Origin: Thalassotalea agarivorans
Lineage (GTDB): Bacteria; Pseudomonadota; Gammaproteobacteria; Enterobacterales; Alteromonadaceae
Assembly (NCBI RefSeq): GCF_030295955.1
Contig: NZ_AP027363.1
Span: forward strand, 2,891,046-2,955,045
DNA length: 64,000 nt
Direction of reading: 5' to 3'
Position 1 is the first letter of the stretch; every line of letters starts with the position of its first letter. Under the pieces are notes generated by a model, which saw nothing but the letters and a program-made list of their open reading frames with translations, was not told the origin of the DNA and made no database searches. Shown in pieces: positions 1 through 10,422 of the stretch. The position numbers were made by a program, and so were the translations under genes.

Positions 1-534
1 AATCCGCAATTACTGGCTTTTATCAGACAAGCTCTGAGCAACACAGATCAACGTATAGCGAATGAACAGCGGGTCACGCCTGCCTTTTTATTAGCTGTTA
101 TGTTGTGGGTTCCGTTACAACATCATTATCAACGTTTCATGGAAAAGAAAGGCGCCGTTGCACAAGATGCAATGTACGCTGCCATGGGGCAAGTGATCGA
201 CGAGCAGCAAGCGGCGATCGCGATACCTCGCCGTTTTCAAACGGTGATGCGAGATATATGGATGTTGCAAGAGCGCTTAACTCGTCGCGAAGGAAAGAAA
301 GCATTTCGACTCGTTACACATCCTAAGTTTAGAGCCGGCTACGACTTCCTATTGCTGCGCGCCGATACTGCAGAAGTAGATAAAGAAACCTTATCTGCGC
401 TTGCAAAATGGTGGACAGATTTCCAACAAGTGCCTGCACAAACGCAAAACCACATGGTAAAAGCTGTTAATAGTGGAAGAACGACAAAGAAACGTAGTTA
501 TCGCCGCAGAAAAAAGCCGAGTACAGGTAACTAA
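1..534 (+). CDS. pcnB: Poly(A) polymerase I, C-terminal part (5' truncated by window edge)
   Basis: The frame is open from base 1 to the TAA at 532-534, so only about the last 177 residues are present and the nucleotidyltransferase catalytic head lies outside the window. The visible part is helical (LLAFIRQAL, LWVPLQHHYQRF, IPRRFQTVMRDIWMLQ) and ends in a very basic tail (SYRRRKKP), as is usual for gammaproteobacterial PcnB. The enzyme adds poly(A) to RNA 3' ends and promotes decay. Its stop overlaps the folK start (TAATG), which matches the conserved pcnB-folK operon. The internal ATG at 100 is not a start because the frame is open upstream of it. Confidence 0.85.
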   Translation, partial: NPQLLAFIRQALSNTDQRIANEQRVTPAFLLAVMLWVPLQHHYQRFMEKKGAVAQDAMYAAMGQVIDEQQAAIAIPRRFQTVMRDIWMLQERLTRREGKKAFRLVTHPKFRAGYDFLLLRADTAEVDKETLSALAKWWTDFQQVPAQTQNHMVKAVNSGRTTKKRSYRRRKKPSTGN

Positions 535-1019
535 TGAATACCGTGTTTATTGGTTTAGGGAGTAATTTAGACGACCCTCTAAATCAGCTAAAGCAAGCGA
601 TTGAAGCATTAAAGCGTTTACCTCAGTCTACGTTAACAGGTGTGTCGTCCTTATATGGCAGCAAACCAATGGGACCGCAAGATCAACCTGATTATGTTAA
701 TGCCGTTGCACAATTATCTACGTCTTTGGAGCCCATTTTATTACTAGATTCGCTACAAGCCATTGAGCAAGATTTTGGCCGTGAGCGCATTAAACGTTGG
801 GGCGCGAGAACCTTGGATCTAGACATTTTGCTTTATGGCCAACACATTATCGACGAACCGAGACTTGTTGTGCCCCACTATGGCTTAACTGAACGTGAAT
901 TTGTGTTGATCCCACTTGCAGAAATTTCCCCAGAATTAACGCTTCCAAACGGACAATCTATCCAAGCATTAGCAGAGACAATTGACCGCAATGGTCTTGA
1001 ACGTCTTTGTACAATATAA
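534..1019 (+). CDS. folK: 2-amino-4-hydroxy-6-hydroxymethyldihydropteridine diphosphokinase
   Basis: This 161-residue protein has the family's normal length. It transfers pyrophosphate from ATP to hydroxymethyl-dihydropterin in folate synthesis. Visible motifs are the N-terminal FIGLGSNL, the pterin-site segment SSLYGSKPMGPQDQPDY, and the signature RWGARTLDLDILLYG near residues 88-102, whose aspartates bind magnesium. The start overlaps the pcnB stop by one base, so translational coupling is likely. panB begins 57 bp downstream on the same strand, so pcnB-folK-panB-panC may form one transcription unit. Confidence 0.95.
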   Translation: MNTVFIGLGSNLDDPLNQLKQAIEALKRLPQSTLTGVSSLYGSKPMGPQDQPDYVNAVAQLSTSLEPILLLDSLQAIEQDFGRERIKRWGARTLDLDILLYGQHIIDEPRLVVPHYGLTEREFVLIPLAEISPELTLPNGQSIQALAETIDRNGLERLCTI

Positions 1020-1076
1020 TAGGCAAAATTTAGCACGCAGTATCTGCTATAACTTTATATAAAAGCGAGTCTACCT

Positions 1077-1871
1077 ATGGCAAAAATCACCACCGCTACA
1101 CTTCGAAAAATGAAAGACAACGGTGAAAAAATCGCAACTATCACCGCATATGATGCAAGTTTTGCGAAGCTTTTTGATCAAGCTGGCGTACATGCCATTT
1201 TAATTGGCGATTCATTAGGCATGGTATTACAAGGCAATGACGATACGCTGCCAGTATCAGTCGATGATATGGCCTATCATACCCGTAGCGTTGCCAATGG
1301 TGTAAGCGAAACCTTAGTAATCGCTGACATGCCATTTATGAGTTATGCCACCAAAACACAAGCGTATGAGAATGCCACTAAGCTTATGCAAGCGGGTGCC
1401 TCAATGGTAAAAATGGAAGGTGGCCGCTGGTTGGTTGACACCATTGAAGGGCTAGTAGAGCGAGGCATTCCTGTGTGTGGTCACTTGGGCCTAACCCCAC
1501 AGTCAGTCAATGTGTTTGGTGGTTTTAAAGTGCAAGGTCGTAGTGAAGAACAAGCTGCTGATATGATTGAGCAAGCCAAAGCACTAGAAAAAGCAGGCGT
1601 GCAGTTAATTGTATTAGAGTGTGTCCCTGCATCATTAGGCAAAGCAATTACAGATGCTGTCAATGTGCCAACAATTGGCATCGGTGCAGGTAAAGAAACA
1701 GACGGTCAAATCTTAGTCATGCACGACGCACTTGGGATTTCATTTAGCTATATGCCAAAGTTCTCTCGCAATTTTCTGGTTGACACCGGCGACATAAAAG
1801 CGGCTGTTGAACTTTATATAAAGGAAGTTCAAAACGGAAACTTCCCTGGTCCTGAGCATACCTTTAACTAA
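1077..1871 (+). CDS. panB: 3-methyl-2-oxobutanoate hydroxymethyltransferase
   Basis: The protein has 264 residues, the usual length. PanB adds a hydroxymethyl group from methylene-tetrahydrofolate to alpha-ketoisovalerate, the first committed step of pantothenate synthesis. The (beta/alpha)8 barrel motifs are present: [10 protein letters not shown] with the metal-binding Asp, [31 protein letters not shown] with the likely catalytic Glu, and GIGAG. panC follows after 11 bp. The folate gene folK lies directly upstream, which fits its need for a folate cofactor. Confidence 0.97.
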   Translation: MAKITTATLRKMKDNGEKIATITAYDASFAKLFDQAGVHAILIGDSLGMVLQGNDDTLPVSVDDMAYHTRSVANGVSETLVIADMPFMSYATKTQAYENATKLMQAGASMVKMEGGRWLVDTIEGLVERGIPVCGHLGLTPQSVNVFGGFKVQGRSEEQAADMIEQAKALEKAGVQLIVLECVPASLGKAITDAVNVPTIGIGAGKETDGQILVMHDALGISFSYMPKFSRNFLVDTGDIKAAVELYIKEVQNGNFPGPEHTFN

Positions 1872-1882
1872 AAGACGCTAAT

Positions 1883-2737
1883 ATGATCACAGTAGACAAC
1901 ATAGAGCAACTTAGACAACAAATTCAAGCGTGGAAACGAGAAGGCCTAACCATAGGTTTTGTACCAACCATGGGCAACTTGCATGCCGGCCATATTTCCT
2001 TGGTTGAGGAAGCACATAAACACGCGGATAAAATTGTAGCGAGTATTTTTGTCAACCCAATGCAATTTGGCGCTAATGAAGATATTGATAACTACCCGCG
2101 CACTTTGGAAGATGACAAGTCAAAATTAGTCGCAGTTAATACGGATTTGCTGTTTTTACCTACCCCTGAAATCATGTATCCAAAAGGATTAGACAAGCAA
2201 AGCTTTGTCGAAGTGCCTAATGTGTCAAACATATACTGTGGTGAAAGCCGCCCAGGCCATTTTAGAGGCGTGGCTACTGTGGTGTGTAAACTTTTCAATT
2301 TGGTGCAACCTGACAACGCCTGTTTTGGCCTTAAAGACTATCAGCAGGTCAAAGTTATCCAAACGATGGTCGAAGATTTATCTATGCCTGTTGAGATAAT
2401 TCCTGTTGCTACAAAACGTGAAGCAAGTGGACTTGCCATGAGTTCGCGCAATAACTACCTGAGCGATGAAGAAAAGGCGCAAGCCGCTGAGTTGTTTAAA
2501 GCGCTAAGCTGGTTGGCGGAAAAAGTGTCGCAAGATTCGGACTTTATTGGCTTGTCAAAGCAAGCAGGTGAAATGATAGATAATGCAGGCATGCAGGTGG
2601 ATTACATCCATATTGTTAATGCCCGTACATTACAACCTGCTAGCGAAGACGATAGAAACCTTGTCATTTTAGCGGCTGCCCATTGCGGTAAGGCGCGACT
2701 AATCGACAATCTAGCGGTTAGTCGCAAAGCCTCTTAA
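1883..2737 (+). CDS. panC: Pantoate-beta-alanine ligase
   Basis: The 284-residue protein joins pantoate to beta-alanine with ATP to give pantothenate. The nucleotidyltransferase HxGH motif is in [14 protein letters not shown]. Pantoate and ATP-site segments are [21 protein letters not shown] and GLKDYQQ. The KMSKS-like loop is [11 protein letters not shown]. The 3' end overlaps that of the convergent gene for PanP by 4 bp. PanP probably makes the beta-alanine that PanC uses. Confidence 0.97.
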   Translation: MITVDNIEQLRQQIQAWKREGLTIGFVPTMGNLHAGHISLVEEAHKHADKIVASIFVNPMQFGANEDIDNYPRTLEDDKSKLVAVNTDLLFLPTPEIMYPKGLDKQSFVEVPNVSNIYCGESRPGHFRGVATVVCKLFNLVQPDNACFGLKDYQQVKVIQTMVEDLSMPVEIIPVATKREASGLAMSSRNNYLSDEEKAQAAELFKALSWLAEKVSQDSDFIGLSKQAGEMIDNAGMQVDYIHIVNARTLQPASEDDRNLVILAAAHCGKARLIDNLAVSRKAS

Positions 2738-4359
2738 GTAAAGTCAGCGAGTAAGTGCTGATGCTGTTCAGCAATAGCAACTTGCTCGTTGAGAATCTCT
2801 TGTAATACTTCCTTACTGGTCAGCGGATTCGCCAGTACGACCCGAAAGACAACTACTAAACGATTATTGTATCGTTCCATATTAATACGCGTCCGTGATA
2901 CAAAAGATTGACCGCTTTCACGTTGTTGCTTTTGTATCACTTTAGTTAATCTATCAAGTTTAGCGTTGATAAGTTCTTCCGTCGCCAAAGGCGTGTTCTT
3001 GTTCTTCAGCTTTTGTTGCAACCAAGCAGGCACGTAACGATAAGTGAGTAAACACAGCTCAGGTGCTGTCATCAATTCAAAATCATCATGCTGTGCTATC
3101 AGCTGAGCAAAATAATGAGCTTTTTCAATGCCCTTATCGATTAACAGCTCATATCCAGGGCGGCTGATAATGTGCAAACTTGCATACAGTAACAAAGCCA
3201 TACCCGGTCTTGAACCTTCTAACGTATGAGAACCTAAATCCTTAGAGCCCTTACGTAAAATATACTCTGCATGATGTTTAATGATATTAGCAGCTTCCGC
3301 ATCTTTAAATACGACTATGCCTGCTCCCATCGGGATATACATCTGTTTATGAGCATCAATAGTAACAGAGTCTGCCTCGTCGATACCTGCCAATAGATGA
3401 CGATAATTGTTAGACAATAAAGTGGCTCCACCCCAAGCCGCATCAACATGAAAATGCGCTTGATACTGGCGAGCTACCTCTGCCATTTCAGCGAGCGGAT
3501 CAACTTTGCCGGTTTCGGTAGTACCTGCAATACCAACGATTGCCATGATTTTTTTGTTCTGTTTTGACAGCGATTCACAGCATTTTCGCAGTTGTTCAAT
3601 ATCGATTTTTTGCTCGGAGTCTGTTGCTACTGCGATCACGTTGTCGCGCCCTAATCCAAGCACGTCAGCAGACTTTTTAATGGAGTAATGGCCACGCTCA
3701 GACACTAAAATTACCGCATCGTCATAGCCGTAATACGCTAGTGCTTTATGCAGCCCCTCAGCCGCGATGCCTTTAAACGAACCTTGTGCCTTAAAAGCGT
3801 TGTTTCGCGCCACCCAAAGCGCGGTTAAATTGGCAATAGTGCCACCTGAACAAAACGCACCAAGCGCATGAGTGCGGCTGTGCATATGAGCGTCATAGAA
3901 ATCGTCTGCTTGTTTATATACAAGATTGTGCATCATCCCAAGCACTTGGCGTTCAAGCGGAGTAAACGCTTTCGATGTTTCAATTTTGACGAGGTTTTGG
4001 TTTAGACCCACCATGATTTTAGACAAAGGCAAAACAAAATAAGGTAATGCCGAAGTCATATGGCCGATAAAGCTGGGGCTTGCAGTATGGACAGACTGTG
4101 CAACTAATTTATCAAGGAGGTGTTGAGTATGATCTGAAACAAAACTTGGTTGCTCAGGTATGTTGGCGCCGCTAAAGTCTTGTTCGATTTCAGTCAAAGG
4201 CTTTTCTAACGCAACAATATGTTCGTTTAAGAATCCACCCAAATTTTCAGAGATTTGTCTTTCTATTTTTCCTAATGTCGTTTCTGGCGACTCAGGTATA
4301 GTAAAAATGCGATTGAGCGTTGCTTCTGTCGCTTTCGCTTGTTGTTTTTCAATGGTCAT
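2734..4359 (-). CDS. panP: PLP-dependent aspartate 1-decarboxylase (PanP type)
   Basis: This 541-residue group II PLP decarboxylase has the Schiff-base lysine in [15 protein letters not shown] (about residue 338) and the upstream VDAAWGG segment. In Vibrio and Alteromonadales such an enzyme (PanP) replaces pyruvoyl PanD and makes beta-alanine from aspartate. Convergence with panBC, with a 4-bp overlap, supports that role over glutamate or amino-acid decarboxylation in general. No panD is visible in this window. The next gene on the same strand, 2 bp upstream of its start, is a dicarboxylate-type symporter that could supply aspartate (inference). Confidence 0.9.
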   Translation of the reverse strand: MTIEKQQAKATEATLNRIFTIPESPETTLGKIERQISENLGGFLNEHIVALEKPLTEIEQDFSGANIPEQPSFVSDHTQHLLDKLVAQSVHTASPSFIGHMTSALPYFVLPLSKIMVGLNQNLVKIETSKAFTPLERQVLGMMHNLVYKQADDFYDAHMHSRTHALGAFCSGGTIANLTALWVARNNAFKAQGSFKGIAAEGLHKALAYYGYDDAVILVSERGHYSIKKSADVLGLGRDNVIAVATDSEQKIDIEQLRKCCESLSKQNKKIMAIVGIAGTTETGKVDPLAEMAEVARQYQAHFHVDAAWGGATLLSNNYRHLLAGIDEADSVTIDAHKQMYIPMGAGIVVFKDAEAANIIKHHAEYILRKGSKDLGSHTLEGSRPGMALLLYASLHIISRPGYELLIDKGIEKAHYFAQLIAQHDDFELMTAPELCLLTYRYVPAWLQQKLKNKNTPLATEELINAKLDRLTKVIQKQQRESGQSFVSRTRINMERYNNRLVVVFRVVLANPLTSKEVLQEILNEQVAIAEQHQHLLADFT

Positions 4360-4361
4360 AA

Positions 4362-6560
4362 TTACGGATCGTTATTCTTTTTAGCTGAGCTCTTATCATC
4401 TTCTACCCAACCTAATACGTCCTTTATTATCGACCATCTTGAGCCTTTAGGCACGGCATTTTCACCTAAAATCCAATAACTATACAATTCATTAACAAAA
4501 CCTGAGGCATGTTGAATGGTTAACCAGTTGTTTAAGAATGTATGTAAAGACTCATTTCGCTTAGCTACTGCATAGGAAGCAGGATATGACTTAATTTTTT
4601 CTCGATTAAACAGCGTGGTATATCCAGGATACAAAATTGTCCAAGCTTTACCCGCCTCTAAGCTAATCAATAAACCGTCCCAAGTCTTGCCATCATCTTC
4701 AAAAAAGGTGCGATCTGAATCTATATTTTCTACCACCAAATTAGGATAGCGTTTCTTCAACTGTGGAATAATTGAATAGTCACCAACTGCTGCAAGCCGC
4801 ACTTCTCTGTGATCAAGTATGTTTTTCTCGTTACTAAATTCTTGTACACGATGATCTTTTACAACAACCGAGTAATGAAGCTCTAGTACAGGGTCGGTAT
4901 ACATAAGGCGCTGGATACTGCTCGTTGTCATTTGCAAACCCGAAACAGCAATATCAAATTCACCACGATTCATCGCTGTCGATGCTTGTGATATACGATA
5001 AGGAATAAACGCAATTTTAACGCCAATTTCAGACGCTAATTGCTCCATCATATCAACATCGAAACCAACCAATTTACCATTTTGATTAAAATAACTAAAA
5101 GGCACCTGCTTAGGGTTGTAGCCAACACGCAATACACCGCTTTTTTGGATTGCAGCAATATTTCGAGGTGGTGTTGGCTCGGTATTCGTGTCTAAATGGT
5201 ATGTGCGTACTTCCTCTGGTAAATCCTTGGCTGTACTCATTTGCGCAATCACTTCATCCATTACGTATTCAGTATCGATAAAGCGATTTAACGTTACCGT
5301 TGTAGCAACCAATATGCCGCCAACGACAACAGGCGTGAGTAAGCTGTATGCAAGCAAACGTTTCGCGTTAAATTTGGCTCTACCAGTTAAAATAGCCGTG
5401 CCACCAACAGCGAGTACAAAAATATTCATGGCAGCAAGCAAAGACGTAAAACGACTGGTAAACAAACTTGAAACCATATAGAGCTGGAATAAATCGGCTG
5501 GTAATTCAAGCGAGTCTAATAACATAGGCACTGTTAGGTAGACACTACCAAAGAGGCTAATCAAACCGTTGATAGCCATGGGAATATAACCGACAAAATC
5601 GACATCCCTGCCGGCAAACCAACCCGCAAACAAAACAAATACTATGGTCAGTAGCTTGCCTAGATTTGGGAAACTAAAGACGATTGGAATAATAATATTG
5701 GCGTAGTCATCGGTACTTTTATCGCCGATATCATATTTGTGAAACAGCTCTTTGGTGCGCTCAATAAGCAGCGGCAAAATAATAAAAATATTACCAGCTG
5801 CAAAGGCCGTAATGAGTGCATCGCGAGCAATCGTCGTGATATCGCGATAACTAAATGGCGTAAAGGCTGCCAATATTGCCGGCAATAACCAATAAGTAAG
5901 AATGACGGTCATAATGATATGCGCGACAAAATATACTTGTAGCTTTTCAAACTCGCCGATATCCATTGTGCCAGCGGTAGATGCGGTCATCGCAAAAATA
6001 CCCAAAGGCATCAATTTAACAATGTATTGTGTAACCTTGTTAAATGCCTCTCCCAGCAGTTGCATAGGCTCTAACAATATTTCTTTTTTATCCATTGAAA
6101 TAAGTGCAATACCTGTTGCAACACAGAACAATACAATGGCAGGAATATAGCTATTAGATAGCGAGAAAAATGGGTTTGACGGTATATACAAATCCAATAG
6201 GTTGACCGTAGGTGGCGCTTCCAAAGTTTTTAAGTTGAAGAAATCCCCTGCTTCCCAAACTGGAAAGGTAAACTTAATCAGGTAGATGAACAGCAGGCCA
6301 AAGAACCAGATGACCAACATAAGTTTGCCCACCTGCACACCCAACGATCGTGCCTGCTGGTGAGACAATCGTCCTAAACTTGAAATGAGGCTCACCAAAA
6401 TATATGGAATGATGGTCATTTGCAGTAATTTGATGAAGGCATCACCAATAATGGCCATCCAAGCCACCATTTCACCAAAAAACAAACCAACAACGATCCC
6501 TATTGCAAAAGACAATAGGATCAAAGTAGACATACTCATTTTTAGTTTTTTAAATGCCAT
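4362..6560 (-). CDS. Dicarboxylate/cation symporter fused to a periplasmic solute-binding domain
   Basis: The protein has about 732 residues. Residues 1-430 form an SDF/DAACS-type transporter of several hydrophobic helices (LILLSFAIGIVVGLFFGEM, LLQMTIIPYILVSLISSL), which family knowledge ties to Na+- or H+-driven glutamate, aspartate or C4-dicarboxylate uptake. Residues 470-690 resemble a bacterial type-3 solute-binding domain (SGVLRVGYNPKQVPFSYFN, LVGFDVDMMEQLA). The ATG at 6560 overlaps the stop of the upstream glycosyltransferase gene (TAATG), so I prefer it to the ORF's 5' end at 6566. Substrate is not proved. Aspartate would fit the neighbouring PanP gene. Confidence 0.85.
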   Translation of the reverse strand: MAFKKLKMSMSTLILLSFAIGIVVGLFFGEMVAWMAIIGDAFIKLLQMTIIPYILVSLISSLGRLSHQQARSLGVQVGKLMLVIWFFGLLFIYLIKFTFPVWEAGDFFNLKTLEAPPTVNLLDLYIPSNPFFSLSNSYIPAIVLFCVATGIALISMDKKEILLEPMQLLGEAFNKVTQYIVKLMPLGIFAMTASTAGTMDIGEFEKLQVYFVAHIIMTVILTYWLLPAILAAFTPFSYRDITTIARDALITAFAAGNIFIILPLLIERTKELFHKYDIGDKSTDDYANIIIPIVFSFPNLGKLLTIVFVLFAGWFAGRDVDFVGYIPMAINGLISLFGSVYLTVPMLLDSLELPADLFQLYMVSSLFTSRFTSLLAAMNIFVLAVGGTAILTGRAKFNAKRLLAYSLLTPVVVGGILVATTVTLNRFIDTEYVMDEVIAQMSTAKDLPEEVRTYHLDTNTEPTPPRNIAAIQKSGVLRVGYNPKQVPFSYFNQNGKLVGFDVDMMEQLASEIGVKIAFIPYRISQASTAMNRGEFDIAVSGLQMTTSSIQRLMYTDPVLELHYSVVVKDHRVQEFSNEKNILDHREVRLAAVGDYSIIPQLKKRYPNLVVENIDSDRTFFEDDGKTWDGLLISLEAGKAWTILYPGYTTLFNREKIKSYPASYAVAKRNESLHTFLNNWLTIQHASGFVNELYSYWILGENAVPKGSRWSIIKDVLGWVEDDKSSAKKNNDP

Positions 6561-7696
6561 TAACACTTCTCATTTTGGCGCAATACGATTGCCTGTTGAT
6601 ACACAGCTTCATACTCACTGACCTTCTCTTCCCAAGCAAAGGTTTTAATGGCATGCGCTCTGCCTGCATCAGCCATTTTTTCGGCCAACACACGATCACT
6701 TAAGATTTTATAACACGCATCTGTTAATTTTTCGACATCTAACGGGTCTGCCATAAACCCTGTAACGCCATCAACAACAACTTCTGGTATGCCATCACAA
6801 TTGCTCAGCACAGGCGGGACTCCACATGCCATAGCTTCTAGCGCCACCATGGAAAACGATTCATTAAAACTTGGTTGAATAATACAGTCAGCAACAGGAA
6901 GCAAAGTTTCGACATTTCTGACCTTTCCCAATGCAGTAACTTTATCGCCAATACCCAGTTCGGCGCACATGGTTTTTGTTCTTGCAAGCTCAGGGCCGTC
7001 CCCTAATAAAATTAGTCTAGCATTTACTTTTTCGGTCAAGTTCTTAAATACCTTAATCACCGTATCGGTATTTTTCACCGGTCTGAAATTCGAAATATGC
7101 ATAATGATTTTTTCATCAGCGGCAGCCAATTTCGCGCGTGTTTTATCACTGTAGTTATTCGGCGTAAAAACTTTTGAATCGATAAAGTTATGCACAACAA
7201 CAATTTCTTTTTCGATATCAAAATGTTTCTCGACATAATGTTTTTGGAAATGAGACACAGTGGTTACCATACAACTGCGATTGATACTAAACCGATTTAA
7301 TGGAAATAACGGCTTGTCACGACCAACAATGGTGACATCGGTGCCATGTATGGTGGTAATTACGGCAAATTTATGTGGACTAATTTCATTTGCTAAATAA
7401 CAACTTAGCGAGTGTGGAATAGAATAGTGAGCATGAACGATATCAAGTTGAAACTCGGTGGCAACTTCGACAATTTTTGCTGTTAACGCAAATGTCACCA
7501 AAGGGTCGTCAAACAACGGATAGTTAATGCGCTCTACGTCATGAAAGAATACATTGGGCAATTCATCTAACTTGAAAGGTCTCATCTGTGCGATAAAGTG
7601 CACTTCATGGCCTTTTTTTGCTAGCCCTACACCTAACTGAGTCGCAACAAGACCCGAACCACCTATGCTAGGGTGGCAAACAATACCTATCTTCAT
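6560..7696 (-). CDS. Group 1 glycosyltransferase, BshA-like
   Basis: This protein has about 378 residues and is a GT4-type two-Rossmann-fold enzyme. The N-terminus MKIGIVCHPSIGGSGLVATQ, the middle IVHAHYSIPHSL and TTIHGTDVTIVG, and the C-terminal NESFSMVALEAMACG closely resemble BshA, which makes GlcNAc-malate for bacillithiol. No bshB or bshC is in this window, so another acceptor is possible. I chose the ATG at 7696 because the family N-terminus begins there; the ORF extends upstream to 7744. It overlaps the next gene by one base. Confidence 0.8.
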   Translation of the reverse strand: MKIGIVCHPSIGGSGLVATQLGVGLAKKGHEVHFIAQMRPFKLDELPNVFFHDVERINYPLFDDPLVTFALTAKIVEVATEFQLDIVHAHYSIPHSLSCYLANEISPHKFAVITTIHGTDVTIVGRDKPLFPLNRFSINRSCMVTTVSHFQKHYVEKHFDIEKEIVVVHNFIDSKVFTPNNYSDKTRAKLAAADEKIIMHISNFRPVKNTDTVIKVFKNLTEKVNARLILLGDGPELARTKTMCAELGIGDKVTALGKVRNVETLLPVADCIIQPSFNESFSMVALEAMACGVPPVLSNCDGIPEVVVDGVTGFMADPLDVEKLTDACYKILSDRVLAEKMADAGRAHAIKTFAWEEKVSEYEAVYQQAIVLRQNEKC

Positions 7697-7809
7697 CGCT
7701 TTGCTTTCTAATACCTGATGTCTGGAATTTTGTAGACACAACAAACGTCACAAAACAAGGTGAACTGTTTATATATTAGTAGCTTAGCTTTTAAACTTGC
7801 AACTATTTA

Positions 7810-8493
7810 TTAACTTAATTTTAACTTGAGTTGCCAGCACTGTTGACTGCTGTTTTGGTACTTTGCTTCAAAGGGAGTAAGCGCTTGTTGCGCAGGTGCA
7901 ACAGCACTGATTTCACTACTGATATTCAACAATTGAGCGGCGTATTGAAACTCTTCTAGATATAAACGCCAGTTACTTCGCAAAATCATCTCTTTGCCAA
8001 TATTGAGCATCGTTGGAAAAACAGCACTGCCATGCCAGCGGCGCTGAACATGCTTAGATTTTGGCCATGGATTAGGGTACAACACATAATGCTTGGTTAC
8101 CGGCCACTTTGCTTGTTCAACGAGTCTGAAAAAATCATTTAAATCTGCACGCACTAAAACATAATTATCTGCAGACCAAATATCCTCCACCTGCCGTTCG
8201 ATACGATTAGCTGATTTGTCCACCCCAATCACTAAAGCGTCAGGATGTTGTTGTGCGAGAATTCGCGTGCTTTGCCCGACACCGCAGCATGCATCAAGAA
8301 TAATGTCGCCTTGGTGTGCCTGAACTAATTTATTAACTTCATCAAAGGCGATTTGCGTATGCGCTTGAATAGGCTTTTGAAAAGCATGCTTAGCATGCTT
8401 CTCAACGATTTTCTGCAAATTGTCATGTATGCCCGTCTGGTTGCTGATGATCGCCTTTGAATCACCCGATGGTGTTGTTTCAATATCAGACAT
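7810..8493 (-). CDS. TrmB-like SAM-dependent methyltransferase
   Basis: The 227-residue protein has a class I SAM motif (ILDACCGVGQSTRILA) and the TrmB-family hallmark YPNPWPKSKHVQRRWH, which corresponds to the PDPWPKxRHHKRR region of tRNA m7G46 methyltransferase. It therefore belongs to the TrmB superfamily, but it differs enough from ordinary TrmB that it may be a paralogue with another substrate. Its start overlaps the stop of the upstream ABC permease by one base, so the three genes 7810-10194 probably form one operon. Confidence 0.75.
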   Translation of the reverse strand: MSDIETTPSGDSKAIISNQTGIHDNLQKIVEKHAKHAFQKPIQAHTQIAFDEVNKLVQAHQGDIILDACCGVGQSTRILAQQHPDALVIGVDKSANRIERQVEDIWSADNYVLVRADLNDFFRLVEQAKWPVTKHYVLYPNPWPKSKHVQRRWHGSAVFPTMLNIGKEMILRSNWRLYLEEFQYAAQLLNISSEISAVAPAQQALTPFEAKYQNSSQQCWQLKLKLS

Positions 8494-9266
8494 TACGAGC
8501 GTAACCCTATCCCTTTAGTTATCAGTGTCATTGCAACGGTAAACAAAGTCACAATAAATACGCCAAGCACGGTAAAACTCAAGGTTAAATCGACATCGGT
8601 ATAGCCTAAAAATCCATACCTAAACGCGTTAACCATATAAACGATTGGATTGACTTTTGACACCCACTGCCAAAACTCAGGTAATAAGCTCAATGAATAA
8701 AACACGCCACCCAAATAAGTTAATGGGGTTAATACGAAAGTTGGGATGATTGATATATCATCGAAACTGCCGGCAAAAATCGCATTAATCAAGCCACCAA
8801 GCGCAAAAGTAGCAGAGGTAAGTGCAACGGTTACGATGATTACCCAAATATTGTGAATTTGAATTTGAGTAAAAAACATCGCAATAATGGTAACAATGAT
8901 ACCGACTAGGATACCTCTTGCCATGCCGCCACCCACGTAGCCGGCGACAATAACCCAATTAGGCACAGGTGCTACCAACATTTCTTCAAGGTTTCGCTGC
9001 CATTTAGCCGAGAAAAAGCTCGATGCCACATTAGAGTAGGAGTTTGTTATTACACTCATCATAATCAGGCCAGGGACGATAAATGACATATAATCAAATC
9101 CCCCCATTTGACCTATTCTAGAACCAATCAACGAGCCAAAGATTATAAAATATAAACTTATGGTAATGGCAGGCGGTACAAGTGTTTGCACCCAGATACG
9201 CATAAAGCGGTGTGTTTCTTTATGTAGAATGCTTTTTAGAGCAATGTAATTCACACTCGATGACAT
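8493..9266 (-). CDS. ABC-2 type transporter permease (YadH-like)
   Basis: This 257-residue inner-membrane protein has six hydrophobic segments and belongs to the ABC-2 family. Recognisable parts are VPPAITISLYFIIFGSLIG near the N-terminus and the conserved region NLEEMLVAPVPNWVIVAGYV. It pairs with the ATPase gene one base upstream. Related E. coli YadG-YadH is an exporter of unknown substrate; here too the substrate is not visible. Confidence 0.9.
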   Translation of the reverse strand: MSSSVNYIALKSILHKETHRFMRIWVQTLVPPAITISLYFIIFGSLIGSRIGQMGGFDYMSFIVPGLIMMSVITNSYSNVASSFFSAKWQRNLEEMLVAPVPNWVIVAGYVGGGMARGILVGIIVTIIAMFFTQIQIHNIWVIIVTVALTSATFALGGLINAIFAGSFDDISIIPTFVLTPLTYLGGVFYSLSLLPEFWQWVSKVNPIVYMVNAFRYGFLGYTDVDLTLSFTVLGVFIVTLFTVAMTLITKGIGLRS

Positions 9267-9267
9267 G

Positions 9268-10194
9268 TTATGCGTTCTCCTGTTGTGCGCTTTTTACAAG
9301 GTTAACGAAAAGCTCTTCCAAGCGGTTTGATTTATTGCGCATACTGATCACGTCGATGCCTTGCTGTGACAGCTGAGCAAATACCTGGTTTACGCGACGC
9401 GTTTTCTCAACATCTACTTCCATCGTTGTTTCGTCGATGCGTCGATACTCGAAACCTTCCAGAATTGCTTCGCCACTACCTGTCGCTAGATCCAAGACAA
9501 ACGTTTCTTTATCAAGTTTTGCCAAAAGCGACTTCATATCGGTATTTTCAACGATGGTACCTTTGTCGATAATAGCGATATTGCGACACAACATTTCAGC
9601 TTCTTCGAGATAATGCGTTGTCAAAATAATGGTGATTCCTTGCTGATTTAGGGTGCGCAAAAAATCCCACATAGAACGTCTTAATTCGATATCTACGCCA
9701 GCAGTTGGCTCATCGAGTATAAGAATTTTTGGTTCATGCATTAACGCCCTTGCGATCATCAAACGACGTTTCATACCACCTGACAACATGCGAGCAGCAT
9801 TGTCGCGTTTGTCCCATAAATCGAGTTGCTTTAAATACTTTTCGGCGCGTACATGTGCTTCTTTTCTTTCTACGCCATAGTAACCCGCCTGATTAACCAA
9901 AATTCGGGTGAGCGATTCAAACTGATTGAAGTTGAATTCTTGAGGCACTAATCCAATATAACTTTTGGCGGTTTCCAATTCGCTGTCGATACTATGCCCA
10001 AAGACTTCAACTTGACCAGCAGTTTTGTTGACTAGCGAGGTAATAATACCGATGGTGGTAGACTTGCCTGCGCCATTAGGCCCAAGTAAAGCAAAAAAAT
10101 CGCCCTCTTTAACAGATAGGTCGATACCTTTTAACGCCTCAAAGCCACCTTTATAGGTCTTTTTTAATTGCGTTATTTCCAATGCATGTTGCAT
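9268..10194 (-). CDS. ABC transporter ATP-binding protein (YadG-like)
   Basis: The 308-residue ATPase has all the nucleotide-binding motifs: Walker A GPNGAGKSTTIG, signature LSGGMKRRL, Walker B ILILDEPTAGVD and the H-loop TTHYLEEAE. It energizes the permease encoded next to it. A C-terminal extension of about 80 residues after the ATPase core is normal for this subfamily. It is the first gene of the apparent operon with the permease and the TrmB-like methyltransferase. Confidence 0.93.
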   Translation of the reverse strand: MQHALEITQLKKTYKGGFEALKGIDLSVKEGDFFALLGPNGAGKSTTIGIITSLVNKTAGQVEVFGHSIDSELETAKSYIGLVPQEFNFNQFESLTRILVNQAGYYGVERKEAHVRAEKYLKQLDLWDKRDNAARMLSGGMKRRLMIARALMHEPKILILDEPTAGVDIELRRSMWDFLRTLNQQGITIILTTHYLEEAEMLCRNIAIIDKGTIVENTDMKSLLAKLDKETFVLDLATGSGEAILEGFEYRRIDETTMEVDVEKTRRVNQVFAQLSQQGIDVISMRNKSNRLEELFVNLVKSAQQENA

Positions 10195-10422
10195 ATAAAA
10201 CGACTCCTCGCGTAGGAAAATTAGTGCTAATCATATGATAAGTCAGGCAGTTTAGCAGATTCACAATCAACTTATTAGCATTGTTCATTACTAAGCCATC
10301 AAGCTCAATTATAAGCCCCGTCAACACCTGTTTAAACACATTTTGAAGATTGTATACAATTAGTTGTAACTCAAACTTAAACAACTTATAGTGTTTGCGT
10401 ACAGTCTATATGGTATGTAAAC

